DNA of 47,500 bases from Dictyostelium firmibasis (lineage: Eukaryota > Evosea > Eumycetozoa > Dictyosteliales > Dictyosteliaceae), in NCBI GenBank assembly GCA_036169595.1, contig CM069770.1:2860001-2907500 (forward strand). The letters are read 5' to 3'. The position numbers and the translations under genes were made by a program. The notes under the pieces are model-generated. The model ran no database searches. It was not told where the DNA came from and saw only the letters and a list, made by a program, of their open reading frames with translations. Below, piece after piece: positions 27,120 to 45,950 of the stretch (its first letter is position 1; each line of letters starts with the position of its first letter).

Positions 27120-27403
27120 CTCAATAATTATTCAATTCAAAAACTTGTATAATTATCGAATTTTTCTATTAAATTTTATTTCATTTTAATTTTTTATAAT
27201 TACCAATAAATATTTATTTTAAAAATAAAAGAATAAAATCTATTCATTCCTTTTTTTTTTATTTTTTTTTTATTATTATAATTTTTAAAGAAACCATATT
27301 TATCATGATTTTAAAAAAAAAAAGGTAATTATGTGTTATGAGAAAAAGAATTTTTTATTTTTAATTTATAACAAGTCTTAAATTGTTTTTTTTTTAAAAA
27401 AAA
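27120..27403. other. Convergent 3' region
   Basis: Between the ADF-H gene (+) and the LPA1-like gene (-). Contains AATAAA-type hexamers near 27206 and 27233 that could be polyadenylation signals. No gene seen. Confidence 0.5.
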
Positions 27404-28283
27404 TTAACTTCCAAGTGAACCACAATCTAAATAATAGTCAATTCTATCACCTCCGTCAGAATCTGAATCTGAAATTTCAGAATCGTCATCATCTTCGGTA
27501 TTACTTTGATTATTGCCGTTACTATGATTCTTATCTTTTAATGAAGATTTCTTTACACTATTACCATGATCACCAACTGAACCAGGTTCATTAGCTCTAA
27601 TTGAATCCTCTTCGTGATCATGTTCATCATCACTATTAAATGCTTCATCATCATCTTCAATTGGTTTATTATTTAAAATCTGTTGTTGTTCTTGTTGTTC
27701 TTGTTTTTTTTGTTCTTGTTGTTCTTGTTGTTTTTGATGTTCTTGTTCTTGTTTTTGCTGTTCTTCTTGTTGTTGTTTTTGTTGTTGTTCCTCGTTTGGC
27801 ATTTTAATACTATTTTTACAATCATTTTCATTATTACCATTCATAGTGGTAGCACAATTATGACCATCCTTATTATCAGAGATACTATCATCCTTTAAAG
27901 TGTTATTATTGGAGTTGTTGATACAACCATTACAATCGCTATTTTCGTTTTCATTTTTTATATTACAATGATTATCACTGCTATTCTTATTTTCGTTTTT
28001 ATTAAGCTCAACTTTGTTTAACATGTTATCGTTGTTACTCTTATTTCCATTTAAAACACTACAATTATTACTGTCACCATTACTATTATTACTTTCACCA
28101 TTACTATTAATAATAATGTTATTATTATCATCACTATTATTATCACTATTATTATTATGGTTATTATTAATATTTTTATTATTATCAACATCATTATTAC
28201 TATCACCATTACTATTATCACTATTATTATCACTATTATTACTATTACTATTATTATCACCACCATCATTATCATTATCATTA

Positions 28284-28360
<77 letters not shown>

Positions 28361-29179
28361 TTGATTATTGTTATTATTAACAATATTATCATTGCTAATG
28401 TTACCACTGCTATCTATATCACCATTGACATTGCTACAATGAGGTGGACTAATTGTCTTCTTTTTTTGAATTAATCTCAACATACCCTTTGATGACCAAA
28501 ATTGATGTTGAATTTGTTCATATTCACTATATAACATATTTAATCTTTTTTTTTTTTTTTTATTATTTTGTTGTCAATAATTTATAATAGATACTTATTA
28601 TTAATGTGTTTAATGATACATACTTGTCAGTTTCTGCATTATAATAAGGCTCACCGCATTGTACTTTTCTTTTTAAACATGCAAAGATTGTACCATGAAT
28701 AGTGGCGAGTGATCTATCAATACTTGTATTATCAATTTGTGGAATCTTTTTTTTTCCAAAAAAAAATACTGTGTTAATATTATGGATAATAAATATACAT
28801 ATATAAGCTCTAAAAACTTACCATATGTTCATCAGCGCCATGGCATAAATGATCATTAATAATACGAATGTTTTTAAAGTATTTTGTGTATTTATTTTGA
28901 TGGGGATCAAGTGTCATATATTTTGAACGAATTGCAAATCTTTCCTTATGTTTTGCTTCATTACTAATGTACATTAAAAATGGAATACAAGATGGATGTT
29001 TCTTTACCAATCTTAGAATGAGTTTAGTATCTAAATGAACGCCTTCAACAATTAATGACTCTTTTCTCTGTTCATAATGTCCTATTAAAATATCTAATTT
29101 ATTAAATATCATTTCATTTTGTGCTTCATAACCTTGCAAAATCTGGAAAATAAAAAAAAAATATAAAAAATTGAGTTGG

Positions 29180-29277
<98 letters not shown>

Positions 29278-30317
29278 TTTACTTTTTCTTTATGTGACAA
29301 TGATGGGTTTGAAATGATTTCACCAGCATGATAAGTTGAAGCCCAAAGTATAGGTGATTCTTGTCTGCTAATAAATTTTCTTAGTAATTGTCTTATGTTA
29401 TCAGTTGAGATAACAGCGGTGAAACCAATTCTAGAGGCCAATAAAGCTGTAAGTGTTGATTTACCACAACCCGAGGTACCACCCAACAAAATGGTAAAAG
29501 AATGTTTTTTATCTTGAACCTCACATGACACTGGGAAATCAATGATATATTGTGGCTTTGAGTATTGATAACATGATAATATATGACCAATGACATAGTA
29601 GAAAATATTTCTTTGAATCGATACACAATAGATTGGTGGTTTTCGTTCAGTAGTTGTTTCTGTTCTTGTAATTGAGTCAGTTGTAACGATGGCATTATTA
29701 TTTGTACCAGTTAATTGCTCTTGTTGTTGTCTGTTTTGTTCTAATCTACATTTTTCAAGTTGGTCAAACACAGTATTCGATATTTGTCTTGCATGAATTG
29801 ATTTACATCCCATAAATTTCAATGTTAAATTTAAATGAAATCTTGCATACCTTTTAATTGAATCTGTACAATGAAAATCTCTACAATCTTTAATTTCAAA
29901 ACAATTTATATAATTATAGATCTATAATGGAATTTTTTCATTTTTTAAAAAACTATTAATATTATTAAAAATAGAAAAATTAAATAATTTATTATTTACC
30001 TCTTTAACAATTGATAGATTTTCATTGTTTTGTTGAAATTGAAATGGGTAGGGTGTAGTTTTATTTGGTGTGGTTGGATATAGTTTCTTTGGTAATGGTA
30101 TTAATGATGGAAACTTTGGATTTGGTTGCTGTTGTTGTTGTATATATGATTCATCTACCAAATATATATATGCCATTGTACCATCTCTAATGCAATCTAC
30201 AATTGGATTACTTGGAGAGTGTGTGGGTGTATTACCTCCTATTGTATTGTTCAATGAAAATGAAGACACTCCATTGTTGCTAACAACATTATTTGTTGTA
30301 GTAGTTGTAGTTGTCAT
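27404..30317 (-). CDS. LPA1 / 2-phosphoglycerate kinase-like P-loop protein, five exons
   Basis: Exons 30000-30317, 29283-29921, 28822-29142, 28624-28745 and 27404-28526, giving 840 residues. The P-loop GGTSGCGKST is followed by ISTDNIRQLLR and WASTYHAGEI. Further on come SLIVEGVHLDTKLIL, KYMTLDPHQNKYTKYF and SIDRSLATIHGTIF, then the SSKGMLRLIQ motif after an HQFW. All of these follow the order of plant LPA1-type proteins (rice Lpa1; annotated as 2-phosphoglycerate kinase-related), including the upstream KFMGCKSIHARQIS region. In plants the gene is needed for normal phytate levels, but the enzymatic reaction is not settled. The C-terminal third is poly-Asn, poly-Gln and acidic and looks disordered. 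Intron 2 is a TAA repeat; intron 3 uses an AAG acceptor. Confidence 0.9.
28284..28363 (-). repeat. Poly-Asn AAT repeat in the LPA1-like gene
   Basis: About 26 AAT codons in sense within the disordered C-terminal region, flanked by interrupted Asn/Ser/Asp stretches out to about 28050. Confidence 0.85.
29182..29278. repeat. TAA microsatellite in LPA1-like intron 2
   Basis: Fills most of the intron 29143-29282; on the sense strand it is (TTA)n, directly after the GTAAAA donor. Confidence 0.9.
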
Positions 30318-31056
30318 TATATATAATGTATAATAATGATATATCTATTATTATATCAATAGTTTTATATAACTTTTTAAATTTGGTTTTTTTTTTTTTT
30401 TAATTTGGTTGTTTTTTTTTTTATTTTTATTTTTTTTTTTTTTCAAAAATTTAAAAAAAAATTAAAAAAAAAAAAAAAAAAAAAAGAAATCAAGCAAAAA
30501 AAAAAACTATTGGAACAGTTGTTTATGGGGTTATTACTATAAAAATTATAATATTTATTGTTAGCAATGGTATTAATTATTAATAAAAACAAAAAAAAAA
30601 TTTATAATAATAAAATTTTTTTGGTGAAAAAAAAATAAAAAAAATAAAAATAAAAATAAAAATAAAAATAAAAATAAAAATAAAAAAAAAATAAAAATAA
30701 AAAAAAAATAAAAAAAAAAAAAATAAAAAAAAAATTTAAATTAAACCCAAGACACCAACAAAAAAATAAAAAAAAAATAAAAATAAAAAAAAATAATTTT
30801 AAATTCATTTATTTCAATCACAATAAAATTTATATTATTCATTCTGTTTCTTTAAAATGGGTGACAGGGTTTCCATTTTTTATAAATAATTATTTTTCAC
30901 ACTGGAATTAAATAAGAATCAAATTCGTTTATTTTATTTTTTTTAAATGTTCCAAATTTTGTGGAAAAGCATTGTAAAGCTCTAATTCTAGATTAACTGA
31001 TTCAATTTGATAAAAAAAAATATTACAAACACAAATTAACGAAATAACCCAAAAAA

Positions 31057-31103
<47 letters not shown>

Positions 31104-31260
31104 AAATTCATAAATTTTATGAAGTTACAAACACACAAATGTAAAAAAAAAAAAGAAACATTAATGTTTGTTTTTATTTTCACCCTTTTTTTTTTCAAAT
31201 ATTTCTTATTTCATCTATTTGTTATTATAAATATTTTTAAAAAAAAAATAGAAATAAAAA
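30318..31260. promoter_or_regulatory. Divergent promoter region (LPA1-like gene and FNIP gene)
   Basis: 943 bases between two starts on opposite strands. A pentanucleotide/hexanucleotide AAATA-type array lies at 30628-30730 and a 35-base A tract near 31064-31100. Mixed sequence at 30500-30560, 30835-30900 and 30940-31010 may hold control sites. No defined element recognised. Confidence 0.5.
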
Positions 31261-34197
<2,937 letters not shown>

Positions 34198-34656
34198 GTA
34201 ATAATTTTTAAAAATTAAATAAATAAATATTTTTTTAGAATTTTTTTGTTTTCTTAAAATTGGGAGCTCTATAAAAGGAAAATGAATTTCTTAATAAATA
34301 AAATTAGGTTATAAATATGTGTCAACTTTATCTTTTATACAGAGATCCAACCCAAAATATATAAAAGACTTTTTATATTATTTTAAAATATATAAAAAAT
34401 TAAAAATTAAAAAAAAACAATAGTAATAATTTCAAATTGGTGTCAATCTTTTCCAAATAAAATAAAAATAAAAAAAAATTAATTTTAATCAAAATTTTTG
34501 GGCCCTTAATGATTTTTTGTAAAATGCAAAAATTCTTTTCAATTTAAAATAATTAATTTTTTTTAATTTTTTAATTTTTTTTTTTAAATTTTTTTTTTTT
34601 TTTTTTAATTTGGAAGATCATAAATAGAAGTTGGTGTTTTTTTTTTTTTTTCCTCA
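34198..34656. other. Intergenic region between FNIP and DPP3 genes
   Basis: Both genes run on the plus strand. A TATAAAAGG sequence lies near 34271-34279, too far from DPP3 to be its TATA box with confidence. T tracts at 34589-34606 and 34638-34651 come just before the DPP3 start. No other gene seen. Confidence 0.45.
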
Positions 34657-37240
34657 ATGTTAAAAAAAGTTTTTAAATTAAAAAATTTTGTTGAAAATAA
34701 AAATTTCAAATTTAATACTCTTTTAATAAACAACAACAACAACAATTACAATAGTTTTAATAAAAGATTTTATTCAAAGAATTTAATAATGTCAGTACCA
34801 TCATCAGTTATTGAAAATCATCTTGTACCAAAGGAGATACCAGTTTACCGTTTGAATGCACGTGAATCATTCAATCTCTTAACTGAGAAAGAACAACTCT
34901 ATGCACATCATATCAGTGTTGCATGTTGGTGGGGTTCAAAGATTTGTCTTGGTCAAACATCAGTTGAGAGTGGACCAATCTTTAATCTTTTTCAAAATCT
35001 TTTCTCTGTTCCAGATTTAAAATCTACAGTGGTTCCAAACATTATCTCTGAAGATGAATATACCGATTTATTATCATATGCCGCTACCTTTTATGGTAAT
35101 ATGGGTAATTACTTAAGTTTTGGTGATAGTAAATTCATTGTAAAGTATACTTTTTCAATGAAAAAAAAGAAAAAAACAATATATGTATACTAATATTTTT
35201 ATAATTTTTAATTTTTTCTTTTTTTAAAAAATAGCCAAGAATTTCAAAAGAAAAATTACAATTAGTAATTAATAAAGTTAATGATAATAAAGTTAATCAA
35301 TATTGGAGCAAAAGTAGTGAATTAATGTATTCATTAGATAAACAAGTTAGAGAGTTGGGAATTGATGGTAATGGTATTTCAACATATTACTCACCAAACA
35401 TTACAAAGGCTGAGATTGAAAAGGTACAAAAATTTATGGATTCAAAGAGTCTCTCACCATACAATACTCGTTTATTCAAAGTCTCTGAGAATAACTATAA
35501 CCTTTTGATTGCTTCTGCCACTACTTCAGTACCAACAACATCTCATCAATTTGATGGTTACACCATCAATATCGTCTATGGTGATTGGAATAAAAATTTG
35601 ACAAAAGTCGTTGATAATCTTAAATTGGCTCTTCCATATGCTGCTAATGATAATCAAACAAATATGCTCAAAAAGTATATCGATTCTTTCTATGGAGGTT
35701 CAATCGATGATCATAAGGATAGTCAAAGATGGTGGATTAAAGATATCTCTCCGTAAGTATCTATTATTATTTTCAACTCTTTTCTAGTCACATACACATA
35801 TTCACATCTATTGATCATTTTGGGGTTAAAACGTTAAACTAACCTATTTCTTTTTTTTTAAAAAAGAGCTGTTGAAACCAATATTGGTTTCATTGAGAGT
35901 TATCGTGATCCATATGGTGTAAGAGGTGAATGGGAAGGTTTCGTTTCAATGGTTAACAAAGAAATGAGTATGAAATTTGGAAAATTAACAGATAATGCCA
36001 CCATTTTCTTATCAAAATTACCATGGGACAAGAGTTTTGAAAAAGAAAAATTCAACAAACCAGATTTCACCTCTTTGGAAGTCTTAACTTTTGCTTCAAC
36101 TGGTATTCCAGCTGGTATCAACTTAAGTAATTGTAAGGTTTTGTTTTTTTATTTTAGGAGAAAACATAAATAATTAGAATCTTTTATTAATTTTTCCTTT
36201 TTCCTTTTTTTTTCTTCCAAATATAAATAGATGATGATATTCGTCAAACTGATGGTTTTAAGAATGTATCATTAGGAAATGTTATTGCAGCAAGAAAAGA
36301 TGAATATGTCACATTTATTCAAGAAAGCGATCAAAAATTATTCAATGAATTATCAACTGAAGCATTTGAATTACAAGTTGGCATTCATGAAGTATGTTCT
36401 TTTTTTGTTTAAATTAAAAAAAAAAAATTATCTAACTCTCTTTTTTATTAACAAACAAAGCTATATGGTCATGGATCTGGTAAACTCTTTACAACCGACG
36501 CAGATGGTAATGTTAACTTTAAAGTTGGTGAAGTTATTAATCCACTTACCAATAAACCAATTGATCCAAAGACAGATGTATATAAATTTGGAGAAACCTA
36601 TGATAGTGTTTTTAAATCACTCGGTTCACCAATGGAAGAATGTAGAGCCGAATGTTGTGGTATCTACTTATCACCAGATGAAAAGATTCTTGAACTCTTT
36701 GGTTTCGCCGATGCCAAGAAAGCTGAGGATATCTACTATGTCAATTGGTTAATTATGGCACGTGCTGGTATCTGTGCATTGGAATTCTACAGTCCACCAA
36801 GTGAAGGTGCTCCAGGAAAATGGAGACAAGCTCACATGCAAGCTAGATATTGTATATTGACCACATTCTTACGTTCGGGTATTGTCACTTTAGATAAATC
36901 CGACGATGATGTAATTGTAAAACTCGACAGAAGTAAAATTAGAACCGTCGGCGTCAAGGCAGTTGGTGAGTTCCTCAACAAATTAATGGTTTTCAAAGCA
37001 ACCGCAAACATTGATGCCTCCATCAAATTATTCGATGAATACACTCATGTCAACGATGAATTCCTCGCCATCAGAGATATCGTTTTAGCTAAAAAGAAAC
37101 CAAGAAAAGTATTTGTTCAAGCACATACCTACCTTGATTCAAATGGCAAAGTTTGTCTTCAAGACTTCGATGACTCAACACAAGGAATGATCGATTCAAT
37201 GATCACAAGATTCGGTAAAGATGATTCCGATATGTCATAA
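34657..37240 (+). CDS. dpp3: Dipeptidyl peptidase III (M49 zinc peptidase), five exons
   Basis: Exons 34657-35139, 35235-35752, 35867-36132, 36231-36391 and 36461-37240, giving 735 residues (human DPP III 737). The zinc motif HELYGHGSG is formed across intron 4, and the second zinc-ligand motif EECRAE follows. Other family blocks are [34 protein letters not shown] and RQAHMQAR. The usual motif is HELLGHG, so Leu to Tyr here is a mild change; His, Glu and His ligands are kept. The enzyme removes dipeptides from the N-terminus of short peptides. The first 44 residues are basic and hydroxylated, contain RFYSKN and look like a mitochondrial presequence; a second ATG at 34789 would give a cytosolic form matching the normal DPP III start. 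Confidence 0.95.
34789..34791 (+). other. Internal start codon of DPP3 (Met45)
   Basis: ATG in AATAATG context starting MSVPSSVIE, right where similarity to cytosolic DPP III begins. A candidate second translation start. Confidence 0.5.
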
Positions 37241-37441
37241 AATTTGTCACATGTTAATTTGGTTTGAATAAAAAATAAATAAAAAATATAAAAAATCCTT
37301 TACTTTGATTATTCAAATAACACAATGAAAGATATCCATATATTTATAGTTATTATTCTCAAATCTATGTTTAGTTGTTTTAATTAATTTTATTTGTGGA
37401 ATATGATTTAACTATTATAGCAAAAAAGATTAAATCAGTTT
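37241..37441. other. Convergent 3' region of DPP3 and G8 genes
   Basis: Short spacer with AATAAAAAATAAATAAA near 37267, a likely polyadenylation region for DPP3. No gene. Confidence 0.55.
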
Positions 37442-40400
37442 TCATAGTGTTGATGATGGCAAATTGTATGCAAAACTTGGATAAAAACCATCGGCATTTG
37501 GTTGAACATTTGGATTTGATGCATGAATGTGATAGAAGTATTCCCAATAAACATAATCAACCTTGACACCAGCTCTATTAAATGATTCAGATGGATCACC
37601 GAAACGTGCTGGATTTACGATTTTAATGAACAAATTACTTTGATCGAAATAGTAAATAGTACCATTACCAGCTCTTACTTGAGCAGCTGAAGTACCAAGA
37701 GTGGCGTTGAATCCAAATGCATTTTCCCATGCCCATCTATTTTCGGTGTATATATTAAATACTGTACCAGCTGGATATGGAATTGCCATAAAGATGTAAT
37801 GACCAAATGGAACTTGAGCAACCCAAAGCTCTAAATAGGTTGGACTACCACCTGTTAAATATAAATACCAACCCATATTTAAGATACCTGTAATACCTGC
37901 ATTTTTAGAGATATTTGTTTTTCTAATTTCAGAAATACCTTCACCAAATAGACTAACACTACCAACATATGAACCATATTCATATTGTTGACCACGAACA
38001 ATTAAATTTGGCATGTAAATTTCAATGTTACCAACTGATTTACTACCTTTATCACAAACCCAAACAGTCCAATCCGGTTGGAAATGACAAAGAGCATCTG
38101 AATACTTCCACCATTTTTCGTGAGAACCAACGATTGTTGGGACACCTGGGTTACCAATTAAGGAACCATCCCAATCAATAAGATTAAAGAATCTTGATGA
38201 ACCTGAGTCATTGACAATCTTGTGACCAATGATTTGAGAGGTGGGAACATTTTGAAGTGTAATGTTTACAAGTGATGAAATGAATTGTGGTTTGTAAATG
38301 TCACTGAATGTCAATGCAATAATAACAACATTATCATCATCTGGATATATTGAAGTTGGGTTTTCAATAAAGTTTCTAAAGGTAATATGGGAGAGAATAG
38401 TTGTTACATAGGTATCATATAATTGGAAACCTTGACGTTTGTATAAATTTGATTTACTAAGAATATTACCAGTTTGTCCATCAACAATAGCATTTGATAA
38501 CCAAGCATCACCGAATAACGTTGCTGGTCTATTATTATCATATGATTCCAAATTAACAACTTCAACTCTAGAACCCCAATGTTGGAGACCAAAATTTGAA
38601 AGGAAAATCTTGGTGTTATTAAATCTCATCCATTCATAAGTCATTGAGTCCCATGAGAAAATACCATCTTTACAAGTTTCTCTTGAAAATCTACCAGTAT
38701 TATAAACTAAAATACCAGCTTCTTCATCAAATGTTAATTTTCCACCAACATAAATTGATGAACCTGAAATCCATTGATAACCACTACTATGTGCTGTATT
38801 ACCTTCAAAAACTTTAGTATTCCAAGCTTGTGGTTCCATATTAATATCTCTATGATTACCGATTGGTTTTTCAAGATTTGGGAAACTGAATCCTGCCCAA
38901 CCACCTATTTTAAAAAAAAAAAAAAATTATTAGCATAAAAAATAATTAATGATCAATTAATAATAAAATATTAAACAACATACCAGAAGCAGAATTACCA
39001 ATTATTGTATTCCAAGAATTTGTAATATAAAAACAACCTATAAAAAGAATAAGGATATTATTAATACTAACTTTTAAATAAATATTGATAGGATGATAAT
39101 TTAATATTTGCACTATTTAAACAACATACCAGAAGCGCTATCAGCTGGTTGAGTTAAATTTTCATTTTGATAAAATGTTTCTCCAGTTTGGCTACCACCA
39201 GAAGCTGGTTCACCGATAGTATGAACAAATGCACCAAAATTGTAAGACAAAATATTATTTTGCTCGACACCATCTTCAAGATAGTAGCAATGACCAAAAG
39301 CATCAAATGCAACATTTCTTGTTAGTGTTACATTATTAGTACCATGAATAGTATAACAACGATAGTAACTTTTAGTTACAACGCAATCAGAGATATAAGA
39401 GTTATTGACAACTCCAGCCAAATGATAATGTAATGGATAACGTGCTTTAACATTCTTTTGGCCCATTCTCTTTAATTGAACGCCAGCAAATTGACCCTCA
39501 CCTGAAATCAAAATATGACCACCAAATGAATCTTGTTGAGATGATACTTCATCACCTTGGAATACTATTCTTCTTGACAATAAAGCAACTTCTACTTGAT
39601 ATTCACTACCACCGTAATGATAGAATTTTATTGGTTTGGTGAACTCAATTACTCTTCCAGAGATTGATTTAATAGTCATTACCTCATTTTGATTATCTTC
39701 TTCATCTTTAAATATAGATGTTGCAATAAGAACTTCTTGACCAACTTCCCAATTTACATTGTCTTGCACGTAGATAACACGGTCACCACTCCAAACTGTA
39801 GCTGCTAGTTTAGTCCATGAACTATGATATTGTTTACCGTGAACTGAAATAAAACCACCTGCTGCTACCGCAATACCTATAATAAAAAGAATTCATTAAT
39901 TGGATTAATATTTGCTGAGAGAATCATAATGTATGAAAAAAAAAAAATTAATTTACCTTTTGAACCAAAGAATGGTGCAATTGTATTTTCAAATGATTTA
40001 GAGCCATGGAAAATAATGTTTATATTAGCATTATAACGACATTTAGTAGTACCCATGATGAATTTACCTTGAACGTAGATATCCTTGATATTCATAGTGA
40101 AATTTGAATCTGCGAATACCAATTCAGATGTTGGCGGAATTATTATTTTTTGATAGATTTGAGTTTGTGAAATTGAACAAGGGGAAATTAAAACACGTTT
40201 ACCTGCTGGTAATGTAATAATATCAGATGGAGAAGGTACTAAACTGGAAGGCCATGTTGAGGGATTATGCCAATGAACTAAATCTGTAGCAAGATAGGGA
40301 CATGTGGTTGCATCTTGTGGGTCTAAGGTAGCTGATGGTTTTGGAAGATATACCAATTCAGAATCTTTTACAACTAAATTTGGTGGGGTAACAATTGGTT

Positions 40401-41055
40401 TTGATAAAACAGTAATTTTCATATTTCTATAGAAAACATTAGTGATCTCGCTACCTGTTGCAATTGAACGATTAACTTGAAGAATAAAAATAGAAAGACC
40501 AATATCAAATGGAACACTAAATGTAATTGAGGTAGTTTTAAAATCGGTATTAGAAGTAAAATCTCCGGTAAAAGTCTTTGCATAGGTTGGTGCTCTATAA
40601 CTCCATAAGATATAGTCGGTGTCGCCTGGTTGATAGATAGAAAGAGTCATATTTTCGATTTTTCCAATTGGACTAGAGGGTTGACCTAATTTAAAATCAA
40701 ATGAGAATTGATATGTAACATTTGCTTTAAGAGAAGGCGCAGATTGTTTTGAAACAATATAAAAATAATTTGGTGAATAAGCTGGGAAATTTACTGTAAA
40801 CTCACTGTCATTATCACTAACAACATCTTGGAGATTATTTGGAGTTGTTACATAATAAAAAGCCATATAATATAAATCATTTGCTCCATAAACAATATCT
40901 GATGCTGCTTGAGTTGTTGGTAAAGGTGGTGATGTTATTGGTGGATTAATACTTGCTGGAGTTGGTCTCCAACTTGAATCAATTGGACAAACATCTGATT
41001 TTATGACAGATGTTAAAAATAAAATATTAATCAATAAAATTATTATTTTATTCAT
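37442..41055 (-). CDS. Secreted G8-domain protein (CEMIP-like beta-helix), four exons
   Basis: Exons 39957-41055, 39130-39876, 38984-39037 and 37442-38904; all introns are phase 1; 1,120 residues. The signal peptide MNKIIILLINILFLTSVIKS is followed by an N-terminal region of unknown type. A G8 domain starts near residue 257 (HWHNPSTWPSS, VPSPSDIITLPAGKRVLI, FIMGT) and runs to about 380. The order then follows CEMIP/TMEM2 relatives: HGKQYHSSWTKLAATVWSGD, WEVGQEVLIATS and RYPLHYHLAG (~512), with parallel beta-helix-like sequence after it. No membrane segment or GPI signal is clear at the C-terminus (LPSSTL). Animal relatives act on hyaluronan; the substrate in an amoeba is unknown. Secreted, probably glycosylated. 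Confidence 0.9.
38984..39037 (-). other. Symmetric 54-base cassette exon of the G8 gene
   Basis: Exon 3 encodes about CFYITNSWNTIIGNSAS with phase-1 borders on both sides, so skipping would keep the frame. Its donor region shares 20 identical bases with the donor of exon 2. Confidence 0.7.
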
Positions 41056-41994
41056 TTTTTTTTTTTTTTTTTTTGAATACAAATAAGATTCTCTTTTAAA
41101 AAATAATAACCATCAATTTTTATATCGTTTTTTTTCTAATTTTTTCTAAATTTTTTTTTTGAAAAATATCCATTGATATTTATGAATTGGTTTTAAACAA
41201 AATTTTATAATAATGGTGAGAGATTTGATTTATTTTAACGGCTAATTAAAATGATTTTAATAAAATAAAAAATTTACCTAAAAAATGGGTCTATTTTGAT
41301 GCTATTTTAAACCAACACATAACCAGATGATTTTAACACTATTTCATAGCATTGGCGAGATATTAAAATGCTTCATTTTGAAATCAATCAAAGAAAACGG
41401 TATATCTGGTACCAAAAGAATCAAATTCTATGCTTCCATTGTTTGGTTTTTAAAACAAAATCACATGAAAAATTAGGATAACCTATTCAAAGAAATAGTT
41501 TCTTTGTTTTGAAAAGATTTTATTGTAGAAATATTTGCAGATGAAGCAAAAAAAAAAAAAATTAAAATTGAAAATTAAAAAAAAATGAAGATTCATTTTT
41601 GCTGAAAAATAAAAATTGAAAATATAAAAAAAATTGGGTTTTGTATCATTAAAAAAAAAATGAAATATTGACAATTGAAGAAAAAAAAAAAATAGGTATT
41701 ATTTGGTTGATATCATTCCCTTATGTATATTTTTTTTAACACTCCTTTTCAATGGGATGCATGTGGCAAAAAAAAAAAATTAATATAAATTTTAATGTCT
41801 CGTGAGTTATATTTTTTTTTAAAACCCAAATTGGTTTATTTTGAATAATCTTTTTATTTTTGTTCAGTACCACCTAGTTCTTTAAATTAAAAGATAAACA
41901 ATTACTAAGAAAAATACAATTTAAACTTTTATTTTATTTTATTTTATTTATTAATTTTTTTTTTTTTGATGATTTTTCTTTGTGTCTCAATTTA
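41056..41994. other. Intergenic region upstream of the G8 gene
   Basis: Promoter side of the G8 gene and 3' side of VPS35L, both minus strand. A block of mixed sequence at 41200-41520 stands out from the homopolymer background and contains a perfect inverted repeat (41488-41506). A second mixed stretch is at 41700-41900. No ORF convincing as a gene. Confidence 0.5.
41488..41506. other. Perfect inverted repeat, 8-base arms
   Basis: CAAAGAAA / TTTCTTTG around TAG, about 430 bases upstream of the G8 start codon. Candidate protein-binding site or hairpin. Confidence 0.5.

Positions 41995-45950
<3,956 letters not shown>

Noticed and set aside
30515-30530. Sequence resembling the upstream element (DUSE) of Dictyostelium small RNA genes on the minus strand
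   Set aside because: CCCCATAA differs from the consensus as I know it, and no small-RNA-like sequence follows at the right distance.
30929-31198. 89-codon minus-strand ORF with a plausible last 30 residues
   Set aside because: The middle is a poly-Phe run from a T tract, and no acceptor lies before the more varied end. Not enough to call an exon.
36279-36752. 157-codon plus-strand frame overlapping DPP3
   Set aside because: Out-of-frame reading across DPP3 exons 4 and 5, including the intron; the DPP III frame has family motifs.
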